Shown here: positions 17,004 to 24,091 of the stretch, piece by piece | Position numbering within the stretch: the first letter of the stretch is position 1 | Layout of the letters: each line of letters begins with the position of its first letter | Source: Cryobacterium sp. SO1 | Lineage (GTDB): Bacteria; Actinomycetota; Actinomycetes; Actinomycetales; Microbacteriaceae | Assembly (NCBI RefSeq): GCF_004210215.2 | Contig: NZ_CP067394.1 | Span: 62,001 to 126,000, forward strand | Length of the DNA: 64,000 nucleotides | Reading direction: 5' to 3' | The notes under the pieces: generated by a model | Told to the model about the DNA's origin: nothing | Seen by the model: only the letters and a program-made list of their open reading frames with translations | The model's database searches: none | Program-made: the position numbers and the translations under genes

Positions 17004-17144
17004 GTGTCCGACCCGAAGTCCACCTCAGCACATGCCGTCAGCATGGACCGCTGGGCAAGCCTCAAACGTGAGTACTTCTGGCGCACGCACCGCAACGCCC
17101 CCGCCCCGGCGCCGGCGTCCACGGTCGCCGACCCCAACGCCGAA
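17004..17144 (+). CDS. Possible 46-residue small protein
   Basis: A GTG-started open frame of 46 codons. It encodes a polar N-terminus (VSDPKSTSAHAVSMDRW), a basic aromatic middle (LKREYFWRTHRN) and an Ala/Pro tail (APPAPASTVADPNAE). Third positions are mostly G or C. AGAGAAGAG, a weak purine-rich site, lies about 5 bp upstream. No family is recognised. It sits between two DosR-like boxes (16793 and 17280). It may be a real small stress protein or a chance frame; the other strand carries an equally long frame, which lowers confidence. Confidence 0.35.
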
Positions 17145-17279
17145 TAGCCGCCGGCTCACCGATAGCCGGAGTGCGAGCGTAAGCACGTCCGGCTCGTGGC
17201 CTCGTAGACGTGCCTCACTTCGGTGAGGCCAGATCTGCCGCTGCCGCTGATTGCGGCGTGACCGGCGACCCGACCGAAC

Positions 17280-17292
17280 GGGACCTTCGTCC
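17280..17292. promoter_or_regulatory. Second DosR-like box, upstream of the arsR-sulP operon
   Basis: GGGACCTTCGTCC lies 37 bp upstream of the ArsR-family start codon. It resembles the site at 16793 (GGGACTTTCGTCCC). A separate 10-bp palindrome, ATGAATTCAT, overlaps the start codon itself (17321-17330) and could be the autoregulatory ArsR site. Both are candidate regulatory sites seen only by eye. Confidence 0.4.
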
Positions 17293-17328
17293 GGGTCCGC
17301 CGTCGTGATAGCGCGATATGATGAATTC

Positions 17329-17763
17329 ATGGAACCGATGAAGCAGGACCCGATCGATAACTTCACGGATGCGAACCGTCCGCTGTACGAGGTGAAGGCC
17401 AATCTGTTCAAGGGCTTGGCGCATCCGGTGCGGGTGCGGGTGCTCGAGGTTCTCGCCAACGCCGAGGCGGACCTGTCGGTCTCCGACCTGCTCACCGACA
17501 CCGGCCTGGAGGCCTCGCACCTCTCCCAGCACCTGTCGGTGCTGCGCAGGCACAACCTGGTGGTGGCCGAGCGCCGCGGCAGCCTGGTCTTCTACAGCCT
17601 GGCCTACCCGCAGGTGGCGGACCTCCTCGCGGTGGCCAGGCAGCTGCTCGTCGAGATCCTCGAGACCACCCAGCAGCATCTGATCAGCACGGTAGGCCTG
17701 CCCAGGCTTGCGTCGACGGATGCGCGCTCCAGCGCGCTGACCAGCGACGCGGTGTCCCGGTGA
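17329..17763 (+). CDS. ArsR/SmtB-family regulator
   Basis: A 144-residue winged-helix repressor with NLFKGLAHPVRVRVLEVL (about residues 24-41), the recognition helix EASHLSQHLSVLRRHNLV (about 62-79) and the wing RRGSLVFYSL. It contains no cysteine, so it cannot be a thiol-type metal or sulfide sensor like ArsR, CmtR or BigR; the ligand is unknown. Two ATGs (17329, 17338) are possible; the first overlaps an ATGAATTCAT palindrome. Its TGA overlaps the GTG of the downstream SulP gene, so the pair is one operon and the regulator probably controls the transporter. Confidence 0.9.
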   Translation: MEPMKQDPIDNFTDANRPLYEVKANLFKGLAHPVRVRVLEVLANAEADLSVSDLLTDTGLEASHLSQHLSVLRRHNLVVAERRGSLVFYSLAYPQVADLLAVARQLLVEILETTQQHLISTVGLPRLASTDARSSALTSDAVSR

Positions 17764-19481
17764 GTGTGATCGGCACTGCTGCCGCCTCATCCGGCCGCTA
17801 CCTGCGCGCCCTGCTGCCTAGCTGGCAGGACTATCGGGACGTGAAGCGCACCTGGCGCGGGGACATCGTCGCCGGGCTCACCGTGGGCATCATCGCGCTG
17901 CCGCTGGCCCTGGCCTTCGGGGTCAGCTCCGGCGCCGGCGCCGAGAGCGGACTCATCACCGCCATCGTGGCCGGGGTCATCGCCGCCGTGTTCGGTGGCT
18001 CCAACATCCAGGTGTCCGGGCCCACCGGCGCCATGGTCGTGGTCCTCGGCCCGGTCGTGGCCGCCCACGGTGTCGGCGTCGTCGCCGTGCTCAGCCTGAT
18101 GGCCGGCCTCATCGTGATCGCCGCCGGCGCGCTCAAACTCGGTCGCGCGGTCAGCTTCATCCCGTGGCCGGTGATCGAAGGCTTCACACTCGGCATCGCC
18201 GTGATCATCTTCCTGCAGCAGGTGCCTGCCGCGATCGGCTCCAAGGCCGGGCCGAGCAGCAACGCCTTCATGGCCGCCGTGCAGTCCTTCGAGACCGTGG
18301 ACTGGTCCACGGTGATCATCCCGGTGGCCATGGTGCTCGTGGTCGCCGCGATCATGCTGCTGGCCCCGCTGGTGCACAAGAAGCTGCCCGGGTCGATCGT
18401 GGCCATCATCGTGGTGACCGTGATCGCCAACCTGGCCAACCTGCCGCTGGCCCGCATCGGCGAGCTGCCGAGCTCGCTGCCATCGCCGATGCTGCCCCAG
18501 CTCGATCCCGGTCAGCTCGGCTCGCTGGTCGGCCCCGCGCTCACCATCGCGGCGCTCGCCGCGATCGAATCCCTGCTCTCGGCCCGAGTGGCCGTCACCC
18601 TCTCCGACACCGGCCCGTACGACGCCGACCGCGAACTGGTGGGCCAGGGCCTGGCCTCGATCGCCTCCGGCTTCTTCGGCGGGATGCCCGCCACCGGCGC
18701 GATCGCCCGCACGGCCGTCAACATCCGTTCGGGCGGCCGCACCCGGCTGGCGGCCATCGTGCACTCGATCGTGCTGATCGGTGTGGTCTATCTGGCCACC
18801 GGGGTGGTCTCGCAGATCCCGCTCGCCGCCCTGTCCGGGGTGCTCATGATGACCGCAGCGCGCATGATCTCGATCGCCACGGTGCGCAGCATCATCGGCT
18901 CCACGGGCTCGGACGCCACCGTGTTCATCATCACCGCCCTGGTCACCGTCTCGGTCGACCTCATCGTGGCCGTCGGCATCGGCATCGCCGTGGCGGCGTT
19001 CTTCGCCCTGCGGTCGGTCTCGGCCTCCAGCGGAGTGCACCGTGAGGAGCTACCCGGCGAACCCGCGCCGGGCGACGAACGCATCGCCCTGTTCCGGCTC
19101 GACGGCGCCCTGTTCTTCGGCGCCGCAGAGCGGATGCTCGAACGCGTCAACCAGACCAGCCACATCACCGTCGTGATCATCCGGATGTCGCAGCTGCAGA
19201 TCCTCGACGCCACCGGCGCCCGGGTGATCACCGAGATGATCCAGGCCCTGGAGCGGCGCGGTATCACGGTGCTGGTCAAGGGCATCCAGCCGCGGCACCT
19301 CAAGCTCGTCACCCGGGTGGGCGTGATCACGTCACTGCGGCACCGCAACCATCTCTTCACCGACCTGGACGCCGCGATCGAGCACGCGCGTAGCCACGTC
19401 ACCCGGGCCGCGACGGCCGGCGGCGGCGCGGATGCCGGAGACTTCGGCTGGACCAGCGCGATCCGGTTGCCCCGCGACTAG
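17760..19481 (+). CDS. SulP-family anion permease with STAS domain
   Basis: A 573-residue transporter. Residues about 25-430 form the hydrophobic SulP/SLC26 core (GDIVAGLTVGIIALPLALAF at 35-54, and GLTVG-type and NIQVSGPTGAMVVVL stretches). Residues about 440-545 form a cytoplasmic STAS domain (VVIIRMSQLQILDATGARVI). Substrates of the family are sulfate, bicarbonate or other anions; none can be chosen from sequence. The STAS loop reads DATG where a phosphorylatable Ser often occurs. The GTG start overlaps the ArsR stop by 4 bp, implying co-expression with the repressor. Confidence 0.92.
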   Translation: MSVIGTAAASSGRYLRALLPSWQDYRDVKRTWRGDIVAGLTVGIIALPLALAFGVSSGAGAESGLITAIVAGVIAAVFGGSNIQVSGPTGAMVVVLGPVVAAHGVGVVAVLSLMAGLIVIAAGALKLGRAVSFIPWPVIEGFTLGIAVIIFLQQVPAAIGSKAGPSSNAFMAAVQSFETVDWSTVIIPVAMVLVVAAIMLLAPLVHKKLPGSIVAIIVVTVIANLANLPLARIGELPSSLPSPMLPQLDPGQLGSLVGPALTIAALAAIESLLSARVAVTLSDTGPYDADRELVGQGLASIASGFFGGMPATGAIARTAVNIRSGGRTRLAAIVHSIVLIGVVYLATGVVSQIPLAALSGVLMMTAARMISIATVRSIIGSTGSDATVFIITALVTVSVDLIVAVGIGIAVAAFFALRSVSASSGVHREELPGEPAPGDERIALFRLDGALFFGAAERMLERVNQTSHITVVIIRMSQLQILDATGARVITEMIQALERRGITVLVKGIQPRHLKLVTRVGVITSLRHRNHLFTDLDAAIEHARSHVTRAATAGGGADAGDFGWTSAIRLPRD

Positions 19482-19512
19482 CGGCTGCCCCGAGGCGCGG
19501 CTGCCCCGAGGC
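19481..19512. repeat. 16-bp tandem repeat after sulP
   Basis: GCGGCTGCCCCGAGGC is repeated exactly twice in tandem directly after the SulP stop, followed by a partial third unit. It lies in the 125-bp spacer between the convergent sulP and luxR-type genes, which also contains AAGGAC/GTCCTT inverted segments that might serve as a terminator. Confidence 0.6.
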
Positions 19513-19606
19513 GCGGGTGCCGCACAAAAGGAATAAGTGAGATTACAAGGACGGAATCGGAGCTCTGGTCCTTTCCTGCGACCTTTGTCCTGATAACCGT
19601 GCGTCC

Positions 19607-20878
19607 CTAACGGGCCAGCGAGGCCAGCTCGGCCCGGGTGGCGGCGCCCACCTTGCGCAGCAGGTTGGCCACGTGGAACTTCACGGTGTTCTCGCTGATC
19701 GAGAGCTCGGCGGCGATGGCCTTGTTGCGCGCTCCCGACGCGACGAGAGCGAGCACGCCCTGCTCGCGCGGGCTCAGCCCCCACTCAGCGGCCGGGGCCA
19801 ACGGAGCCAGCGGGGCATCGAGCGGTAGCGACACCGCGAGCTCGGAGCCCCAGCCGGCGGTGGCCTGCACACCGAAGGTGCCGCCGAGGGCGGCGACCCT
19901 GGCCGTGAGCGGGCCCACGCCGGGGGAGTCGGCGGTGAGGTTCCCGGCGCCGTCGTCGCGGATCTGGATGAGCAGGTTGCTGCCGTCGCAGTCCCACTGC
20001 ACCCGCACCCGGCTGACCCCGGCCTGTTCCACCAGGGCGAGCACGGCCCCGCGCACGATGGCCCGGCCGGCATGGGCGACCTCGCCGGGCAGCGCCCGCC
20101 CGTTCGCCGGCGGTTCGACGAACTGCACGTCGAGGTCGCCGAAGCGCACGAGCGGCCGCAGGTCGTCCCGCAGCCGGGCGAAGGCTTCACCCACTGGCTC
20201 CTCGGCCAGCGACCTGTCCCGGTCGGAGACCGCCCGCAGGCTCACCATCGCGCTCGCGGCAAGGTCTGTCGCCGTCTGGCGGGCGGCCTCTGCGCTCACC
20301 GTGGGCGAGCGCAGAACGGCGAGTATCGACTCCAGGGCGGTCGAATGGGCATCCGTGAGGTCGGCGATGAGCTTGGCACGCTCGGCCGAGGCCGCCCGCG
20401 AGTCGAGCAGGTAGGCGGGGGCGGCCGCGGCCACCTGCTGGCGGATGCTCGTGGCCACGAGTTGCCACAGCCGGCCGGCCAGCGCGAGGGTCGACTCGGG
20501 GTCGGCCCGGCCGGCCGGGGTGAGCTCGGGATCGGTGAGCACCAGCAGGGCACCGGTACCGGCCAGCCACGCGGTGATCGGGCGGTCGGTGCCACCGATC
20601 ACGGCTCGCAGACCCCACGGGTCGGCGGCTTCGGTGTTGAGGGACCGGCGTACGGCGTCCAGCTCGAGCAGGGTGACCTCGTCGATGATCGCCGGTTCGC
20701 CGGCCTTCTTCTGAGGCCGGCCGGTGCAGTCCTCCGTGAAGATCACCAGCGCGGTGTGCCCGATCAGCGGTTGCAGCAGCGCGGAGAAGCCGCCGGCAAT
20801 GTCGAGGAGCGAGCTGGCCACGACAGCCTGCAGGGCATCGAGCAGCTCGATGGAACGGGGGTTGGTGATCGACTTCAC
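19607..20878 (-). CDS. ATPase-domain / LuxR-HTH hybrid regulator
   Basis: A 423-residue soluble protein. The N-terminal about 170 residues look GAF-like (IGHTALVIFTED, ITAWLAGTGALLVLTD). A helical stretch (ALESILAVLRSP) is followed by a HATPase-like segment (about 255-345: AHAGRAIVRGAVLALVEQAG, IQIRDDGAGNL, GWGSELAVSLPL). The C-terminus carries a LuxR/FixJ helix-turn-helix (LSPREQGVLALVASG, AAELSISENTVKFHVANLLR, about 358-410). The phospho-acceptor His is not evident. It is divergent from hxlB-hxlA, with a palindrome in the promoter, so it probably senses a C1/aldehyde signal and controls the RuMP genes. Placing a kinase-type ATPase domain and a DNA-binding domain in one chain is unusual. Confidence 0.8.
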   Translation of the reverse strand: MKSITNPRSIELLDALQAVVASSLLDIAGGFSALLQPLIGHTALVIFTEDCTGRPQKKAGEPAIIDEVTLLELDAVRRSLNTEAADPWGLRAVIGGTDRPITAWLAGTGALLVLTDPELTPAGRADPESTLALAGRLWQLVATSIRQQVAAAAPAYLLDSRAASAERAKLIADLTDAHSTALESILAVLRSPTVSAEAARQTATDLAASAMVSLRAVSDRDRSLAEEPVGEAFARLRDDLRPLVRFGDLDVQFVEPPANGRALPGEVAHAGRAIVRGAVLALVEQAGVSRVRVQWDCDGSNLLIQIRDDGAGNLTADSPGVGPLTARVAALGGTFGVQATAGWGSELAVSLPLDAPLAPLAPAAEWGLSPREQGVLALVASGARNKAIAAELSISENTVKFHVANLLRKVGAATRAELASLAR

Positions 20879-20884
20879 CGAGTC

Positions 20885-20937
20885 AGCCTACCCGGATGCC
20901 CGCGGCCGGACCACCACGCCTACCCATCCGGGTAGGC
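20885..20937. promoter_or_regulatory. Operator-like palindrome between luxR-type gene and hxlB
   Basis: GCCTACCC-ATCC-GGGTAGGC is a 20-bp palindrome with perfect 8-bp arms (20918-20937). A second half-site AGCCTACCCGGATG lies at 20885-20898, 33 bp away, right beside the start codon of the divergent regulator (20878). Sites in this position could mediate autoregulation and control of hxlB-hxlA. Confidence 0.65.
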
Positions 20938-20991
20938 TGGCTGCCCGTTCGGTGGGCCGCACGCGGGGGCGGGGGCGGCAATCATTGAGGG

Positions 20992-21744
20992 ATGCTCCGC
21001 ACCGAGACCGCCCGCACCGAGACCGCCAAGGTCGACCCCACCCGAGCCGAGGCCGCCAAGGTTGACCCCGCCCGAGCCGAGGCCGCCAAGGTTGACCCCG
21101 CCCGAGCCGAGGCCGCCAAGGTTGACCCCGCCCGCGCCGAGTCTGCCGGCGCCGTGACCGCCGGCACGGCGACATCGGCGGTACTCGCCAACGTGCAGTC
21201 GATCCTGGCCGAGAACACCACCGTGGCGCGCCGGCTGGCGGCGGATCCCGGTGCGGCCGCGAGCCTCGATGCCATGGCGGCGGGCATCGCCGCCGCCGAC
21301 CGGGTCTTCGTGCTCGGCGCCGGCCGGTCCGGGCTGGCGTTGCGGATGACGGCGATGCGCCTCATGCATCTCGGCCTCGTCGTGCACGTGGTCGGCGACG
21401 TCACCACCCCGGCGATCACCGCCCAGGATGCCCTACTGGCGGCCAGCGGCTCCGGCAGCACCGCCGGAATCGTGCGCGCCGCCGAGACCGCGCATGCCGC
21501 CGGCGCGAGCGTTCTCGTGCTGACGACGGCGCCCGAGTCACCGCTGGCCGACCTGGCCGACGTCACCGTGGTGCTCCCCGCCGCCCAGAAACAGGATCAC
21601 GGCGGCACCCGGTCCGTGCAGTACTCCGGCGCGCTGTTCGAGCAGTCGGTCCTCGTCGTCGGCGACGCCGTCTTCCACACCCTCTGGCAGGCATCCGGTG
21701 CCACGGCCGACGAGCTCTGGCCCCGGCACGCCAACCTCGAATAG
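20992..21744 (+). CDS. hxlB: 6-phospho-3-hexuloisomerase with repeat-encoded N-terminal extension
   Basis: Isomerises 3-hexulose 6-phosphate to fructose 6-phosphate in the ribulose monophosphate route of formaldehyde assimilation and detoxification. The SIS domain occupies about residues 65-250, with FVLGAGRSGLALRMTAMRLMHLG at about 104-126, SGSGSTAGI (about 153-161) and the tail QASGATADELWPRHANLE typical of this family. The first about 50 residues are four copies of a 10-residue unit (AKVDPARAEA) and are absent from ordinary hexuloisomerases (about 185-200 residues). A GAGG lies only 1-2 bp before the ATG at 20992, so the true start might be later. hxlA follows 51 bp downstream. Confidence 0.88.
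   Translation: MLRTETARTETAKVDPTRAEAAKVDPARAEAAKVDPARAEAAKVDPARAESAGAVTAGTATSAVLANVQSILAENTTVARRLAADPGAAASLDAMAAGIAAADRVFVLGAGRSGLALRMTAMRLMHLGLVVHVVGDVTTPAITAQDALLAASGSGSTAGIVRAAETAHAAGASVLVLTTAPESPLADLADVTVVLPAAQKQDHGGTRSVQYSGALFEQSVLVVGDAVFHTLWQASGATADELWPRHANLE
21031..21141 (+). repeat. 30-bp tandem repeat at the 5' end of hxlB
   Basis: Four 30-bp units begin at 21031, 21061, 21091 and 21121. Units 2 and 3 are identical (GTTGACCCCGCCCGAGCCGA plus GGCCGCCAAG), and units 1 and 4 differ by a few bases. In frame they encode VDPARAEAAK. The near-identity of the DNA points to recent slippage. Confidence 0.85.
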
Positions 21745-21795
21745 CCCAGACCCCACTCTTTTCGAAGCACCCACCGACAACAGAAAGCAGATCCC

Positions 21796-22419
21796 ATGAA
21801 GCTTCAGGTAGCAATGGACGTACTCACCACCGACGCCGCGCTCACCCTCGCCGGCCAGGTGGCCCCGTACGTGGACATCATCGAGCTCGGCACCCCGCTG
21901 ATCAAGGCAGAGGGCCTCCGCGCTGTCACCGCGATCAAGCAGGCGCACCCCGACAAGATCGTCTTCGCCGACCTGAAGACCATGGATGCCGGTGAGCTCG
22001 AGGCCGACATCGCCTTCACCGCCGGCGCCGACCTGGTCACCGTGCTCGGCACGGCCGGCGACAGCACCATCGTGGGCGCCGTCGCGGCCGCCACCAAGCA
22101 CGGCAAGGGCATCGTCGTGGACCTCATCGGCGTGGCCGACAAGGTCAGCCGGGCCCGCGAGGTGATCGCGCTCGGCGCCGTGTTCGTCGAGATGCACGCA
22201 GGCCTGGACGAGCAGGCCGAGGAGGGCTTCAGCCTCGAGACGTTGCTCAGCGCCGGCGAAACCGCTCAGGTGCCCTTCTCCCTGGCCGGCGGGGTTTCCA
22301 CGGCCACCATCGCGGCCGTGCAGCGCGCCGGTGCCGAGGTGGCCGTCGCCGGTGGCGCCATCTACAGCGCGGCCGACCCGGCCGCCGCCGCCGCTGAGCT
22401 GCGCGCCGCCATCAGCTAG
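21796..22419 (+). CDS. hxlA: 3-hexulose-6-phosphate synthase
   Basis: Condenses formaldehyde with ribulose 5-phosphate to give 3-hexulose 6-phosphate. A 207-residue TIM barrel of the OMPDC superfamily: MKLQVAMDVLTTDAAL (1-16), YVDIIELGTPLIKAEG (about 30-45), the Mg-binding VFADLKTMDAGELEAD (about 56-71, with the family D-x-K-x-x-D), and AGGVSTATI near residue 157. Length and motifs are fully typical. It lies downstream of hxlB in the same operon, the reverse of the Bacillus hxlAB order, and is probably regulated by the divergent LuxR-type protein. Confidence 0.95.
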   Translation: MKLQVAMDVLTTDAALTLAGQVAPYVDIIELGTPLIKAEGLRAVTAIKQAHPDKIVFADLKTMDAGELEADIAFTAGADLVTVLGTAGDSTIVGAVAAATKHGKGIVVDLIGVADKVSRAREVIALGAVFVEMHAGLDEQAEEGFSLETLLSAGETAQVPFSLAGGVSTATIAAVQRAGAEVAVAGGAIYSAADPAAAAAELRAAIS

Positions 22420-22463
22420 CAGCCGCAAGCCGCACCGCAAGCCGCACCGCAATCCACTATCGG

Positions 22464-22594
22464 CGAGTTGCGTCGAATATCCCCTGCAGCGCTACCGGAG
22501 GGGGTATTTGCGGCAAGTCGGCGCCCGCGCATCCGCACGACGTGCCGAAAAATGCCCTTCACGATGCGTGAAGGGGCATTTTGCGGCAACTCGG
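22464..22594. repeat. Dispersed palindrome family D, two adjacent copies
   Basis: Two related imperfect palindromes lie in the spacer between convergent hxlA and the HAD gene. D1 (22464-22521) has arms CGAGTTGCGTCGAATATCCC and AGGGGGTATTTGCGGCAAG. D2 (22538-22594) has arms with AAATGCCCTTCAC / GTGAAGGGGCATTTT inside CGACGTGCC / GGCAACTCGG. Both share the outer GAGTTGCCG-like and inner AT-CCCCT-like arms. D2 also looks like a good bidirectional terminator. A 13-bp tandem (AAGCCGCACCGCA) precedes them. Confidence 0.7.
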
Positions 22595-22639
22595 TGCAGC
22601 GGGCGGTCCGGCGGCGCGGATGCTGCGGATCCGGGCAGG

Positions 22640-23308
22640 TCAGCCCAGGAGCAGCTTGCCGAGCTGGTCGGTGGAGTGCACCACGGCGGTGGCCAGGGCG
22701 GCCTCCTCCGGGGAGCCGTAACCCCACTCGACGAGGATCGTGGGCACGCCGTTGGCGTTGGCGCCCTCGGCGTCGTAGACCCGGTCACCGACCATGACCA
22801 CGGCGGAGGTGTCGACCCCGGCCGCGCTGAAGCGCACCAGGGCCTCCTCGACGATGTCGGCCTTGTTGCTGCGGGTCTCGTTCTCGGTGGCCCCGACCAT
22901 GACCGTGAAGTACTGGGCCAGCTCGAAGTGCTCCAGGATCGCGATGGCGGTGTGCTCGGGCTTGCTCGTGGCCAGACCGAGAGGGATGCCGGCCTCGTGG
23001 ATGCGTTCGAGCAGGCCGGCGACGCCCGGGTACACGGCGGTGTCCAGCGACGCGGGGCCCTGGTAGTCGGCGCGGTACACGGCGATGGCCTCGAGGGCCT
23101 CGTCGGGAGTCATGCCGGCGTATTCGACGAATGCGGCCAGGAGGGGCGGGCCGACGTACTTCATCAGCTCGGTGTCGGAGGGAATCGGTCGACCGAGCAG
23201 CGCGAACGTGCGGGCCAGCGAGTTGGTGATGGCCGGGGCGGAATCCGTGATGGTTCCGTCGAGGTCGAAGAGGATGGCGCTCCAGGTGCGCGTCAGGGTG
23301 GGGTTCAC
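22640..23308 (-). CDS. HAD-family phosphatase, phosphoglycolate-phosphatase-like
   Basis: A 222-residue HAD hydrolase. Motif I is LFDLDGTITDS (about residues 14-24), with a small helical cap domain (YVGPPLLAAFVEYAG). Motif II is GLATSKPE, and motif IV is VVMVGDRVYDAEGANANG. It acts on a small phosphorylated metabolite; Gph-like substrates such as 2-phosphoglycolate or pyrophosphate-like compounds cannot be separated by sequence. The GTG at 23308 is chosen as the closest start before the core; an ATG 17 codons upstream is possible. No good ribosome site is seen for either. Confidence 0.85.
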   Translation of the reverse strand: MNPTLTRTWSAILFDLDGTITDSAPAITNSLARTFALLGRPIPSDTELMKYVGPPLLAAFVEYAGMTPDEALEAIAVYRADYQGPASLDTAVYPGVAGLLERIHEAGIPLGLATSKPEHTAIAILEHFELAQYFTVMVGATENETRSNKADIVEEALVRFSAAGVDTSAVVMVGDRVYDAEGANANGVPTILVEWGYGSPEEAALATAVVHSTDQLGKLLLG

Positions 23309-23386
23309 TCGCAACAGCTTAGGGCCGGGGTGCCCAAACCCTTGCATGTGAACCCTCACCAGAGCAGGTGCGACACACGCCGGCGT

Positions 23387-24082
23387 TCAGAAGAGCTTGG
23401 AGGCCGTGTCGTCGAGGCCGCGCATCGCGTCGTAGTCAAGCACCAGGCAGCGGATGCCGCGGTCCTCGGCCAGAGTGCGCGCCTGCGGCTTGATCTGCTG
23501 CGCGGCGAACACGCCGACGACGGGCGCCAGGTGTGGGTCGCGGTTCATCAGCTCGAGGTAGCGGGTGAGCTGTTCGACACCGTCGATGTCACCGCGGCGC
23601 TTGAGTTCGACGGCGACCGAGGCGCCCTGGGCATCCCTGGCCAGGATGTCGACGGGGCCGATCGCCGTCATGTATTCGCGACGCACCAGGGTGTGACCGT
23701 CGCCGAGCAGGTGGATGTGCTCGGCGAGCAGCTTCTGCAGGTGCGCCTCGACGCCGTCCTTGATCAGGCCGGGGTCGATACCGAGGTCGTGGGCGGAGTC
23801 GTGCTCCACCTCGTAAATGCTCACGATGAGCTGGTCGGCGGTCTTGGCGTGCGTCACGGTCCACAGCTCGGTGATACCGGCCTCGGCCTGCAGGTCGTCT
23901 GGCGTCGAGACGGCCAGGCTGCAGGGCGGGCTCATCCAGTTCAACGGCTTGTACGAGCCGCCGTCGGAGTGCACGAGCAGGCTGCCGTCGGACTTGACCA
24001 TGAGCAGGCGGGTGGCCAGCGGCAAATGCGCGCTGAGTCGTCCTGCGTAGTCAACTGAACATTTTGCTATTACGAGGCGCAC
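23387..24082 (-). CDS. nucS: Mismatch endonuclease NucS (EndoMS)
   Basis: Cuts both strands at mispaired bases in the non-canonical mismatch repair of actinobacteria, which lack MutS/MutL. The 231 residues include an N-terminal DNA-binding half and a C-terminal RecB-like PD-(D/E)xK core: GPVDIL with D145, then [11 protein letters not shown] with E159 and K161. The C-terminal DTASKLF resembles the clamp-binding peptide of characterised NucS. The GTG start at 24082 gives the usual [16 protein letters not shown]-terminus. The MFS gene ends 9 bp upstream on the same strand. Confidence 0.95.
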   Translation of the reverse strand: MRLVIAKCSVDYAGRLSAHLPLATRLLMVKSDGSLLVHSDGGSYKPLNWMSPPCSLAVSTPDDLQAEAGITELWTVTHAKTADQLIVSIYEVEHDSAHDLGIDPGLIKDGVEAHLQKLLAEHIHLLGDGHTLVRREYMTAIGPVDILARDAQGASVAVELKRRGDIDGVEQLTRYLELMNRDPHLAPVVGVFAAQQIKPQARTLAEDRGIRCLVLDYDAMRGLDDTASKLF

Positions 24083-24091
24083 TGAACGAGC

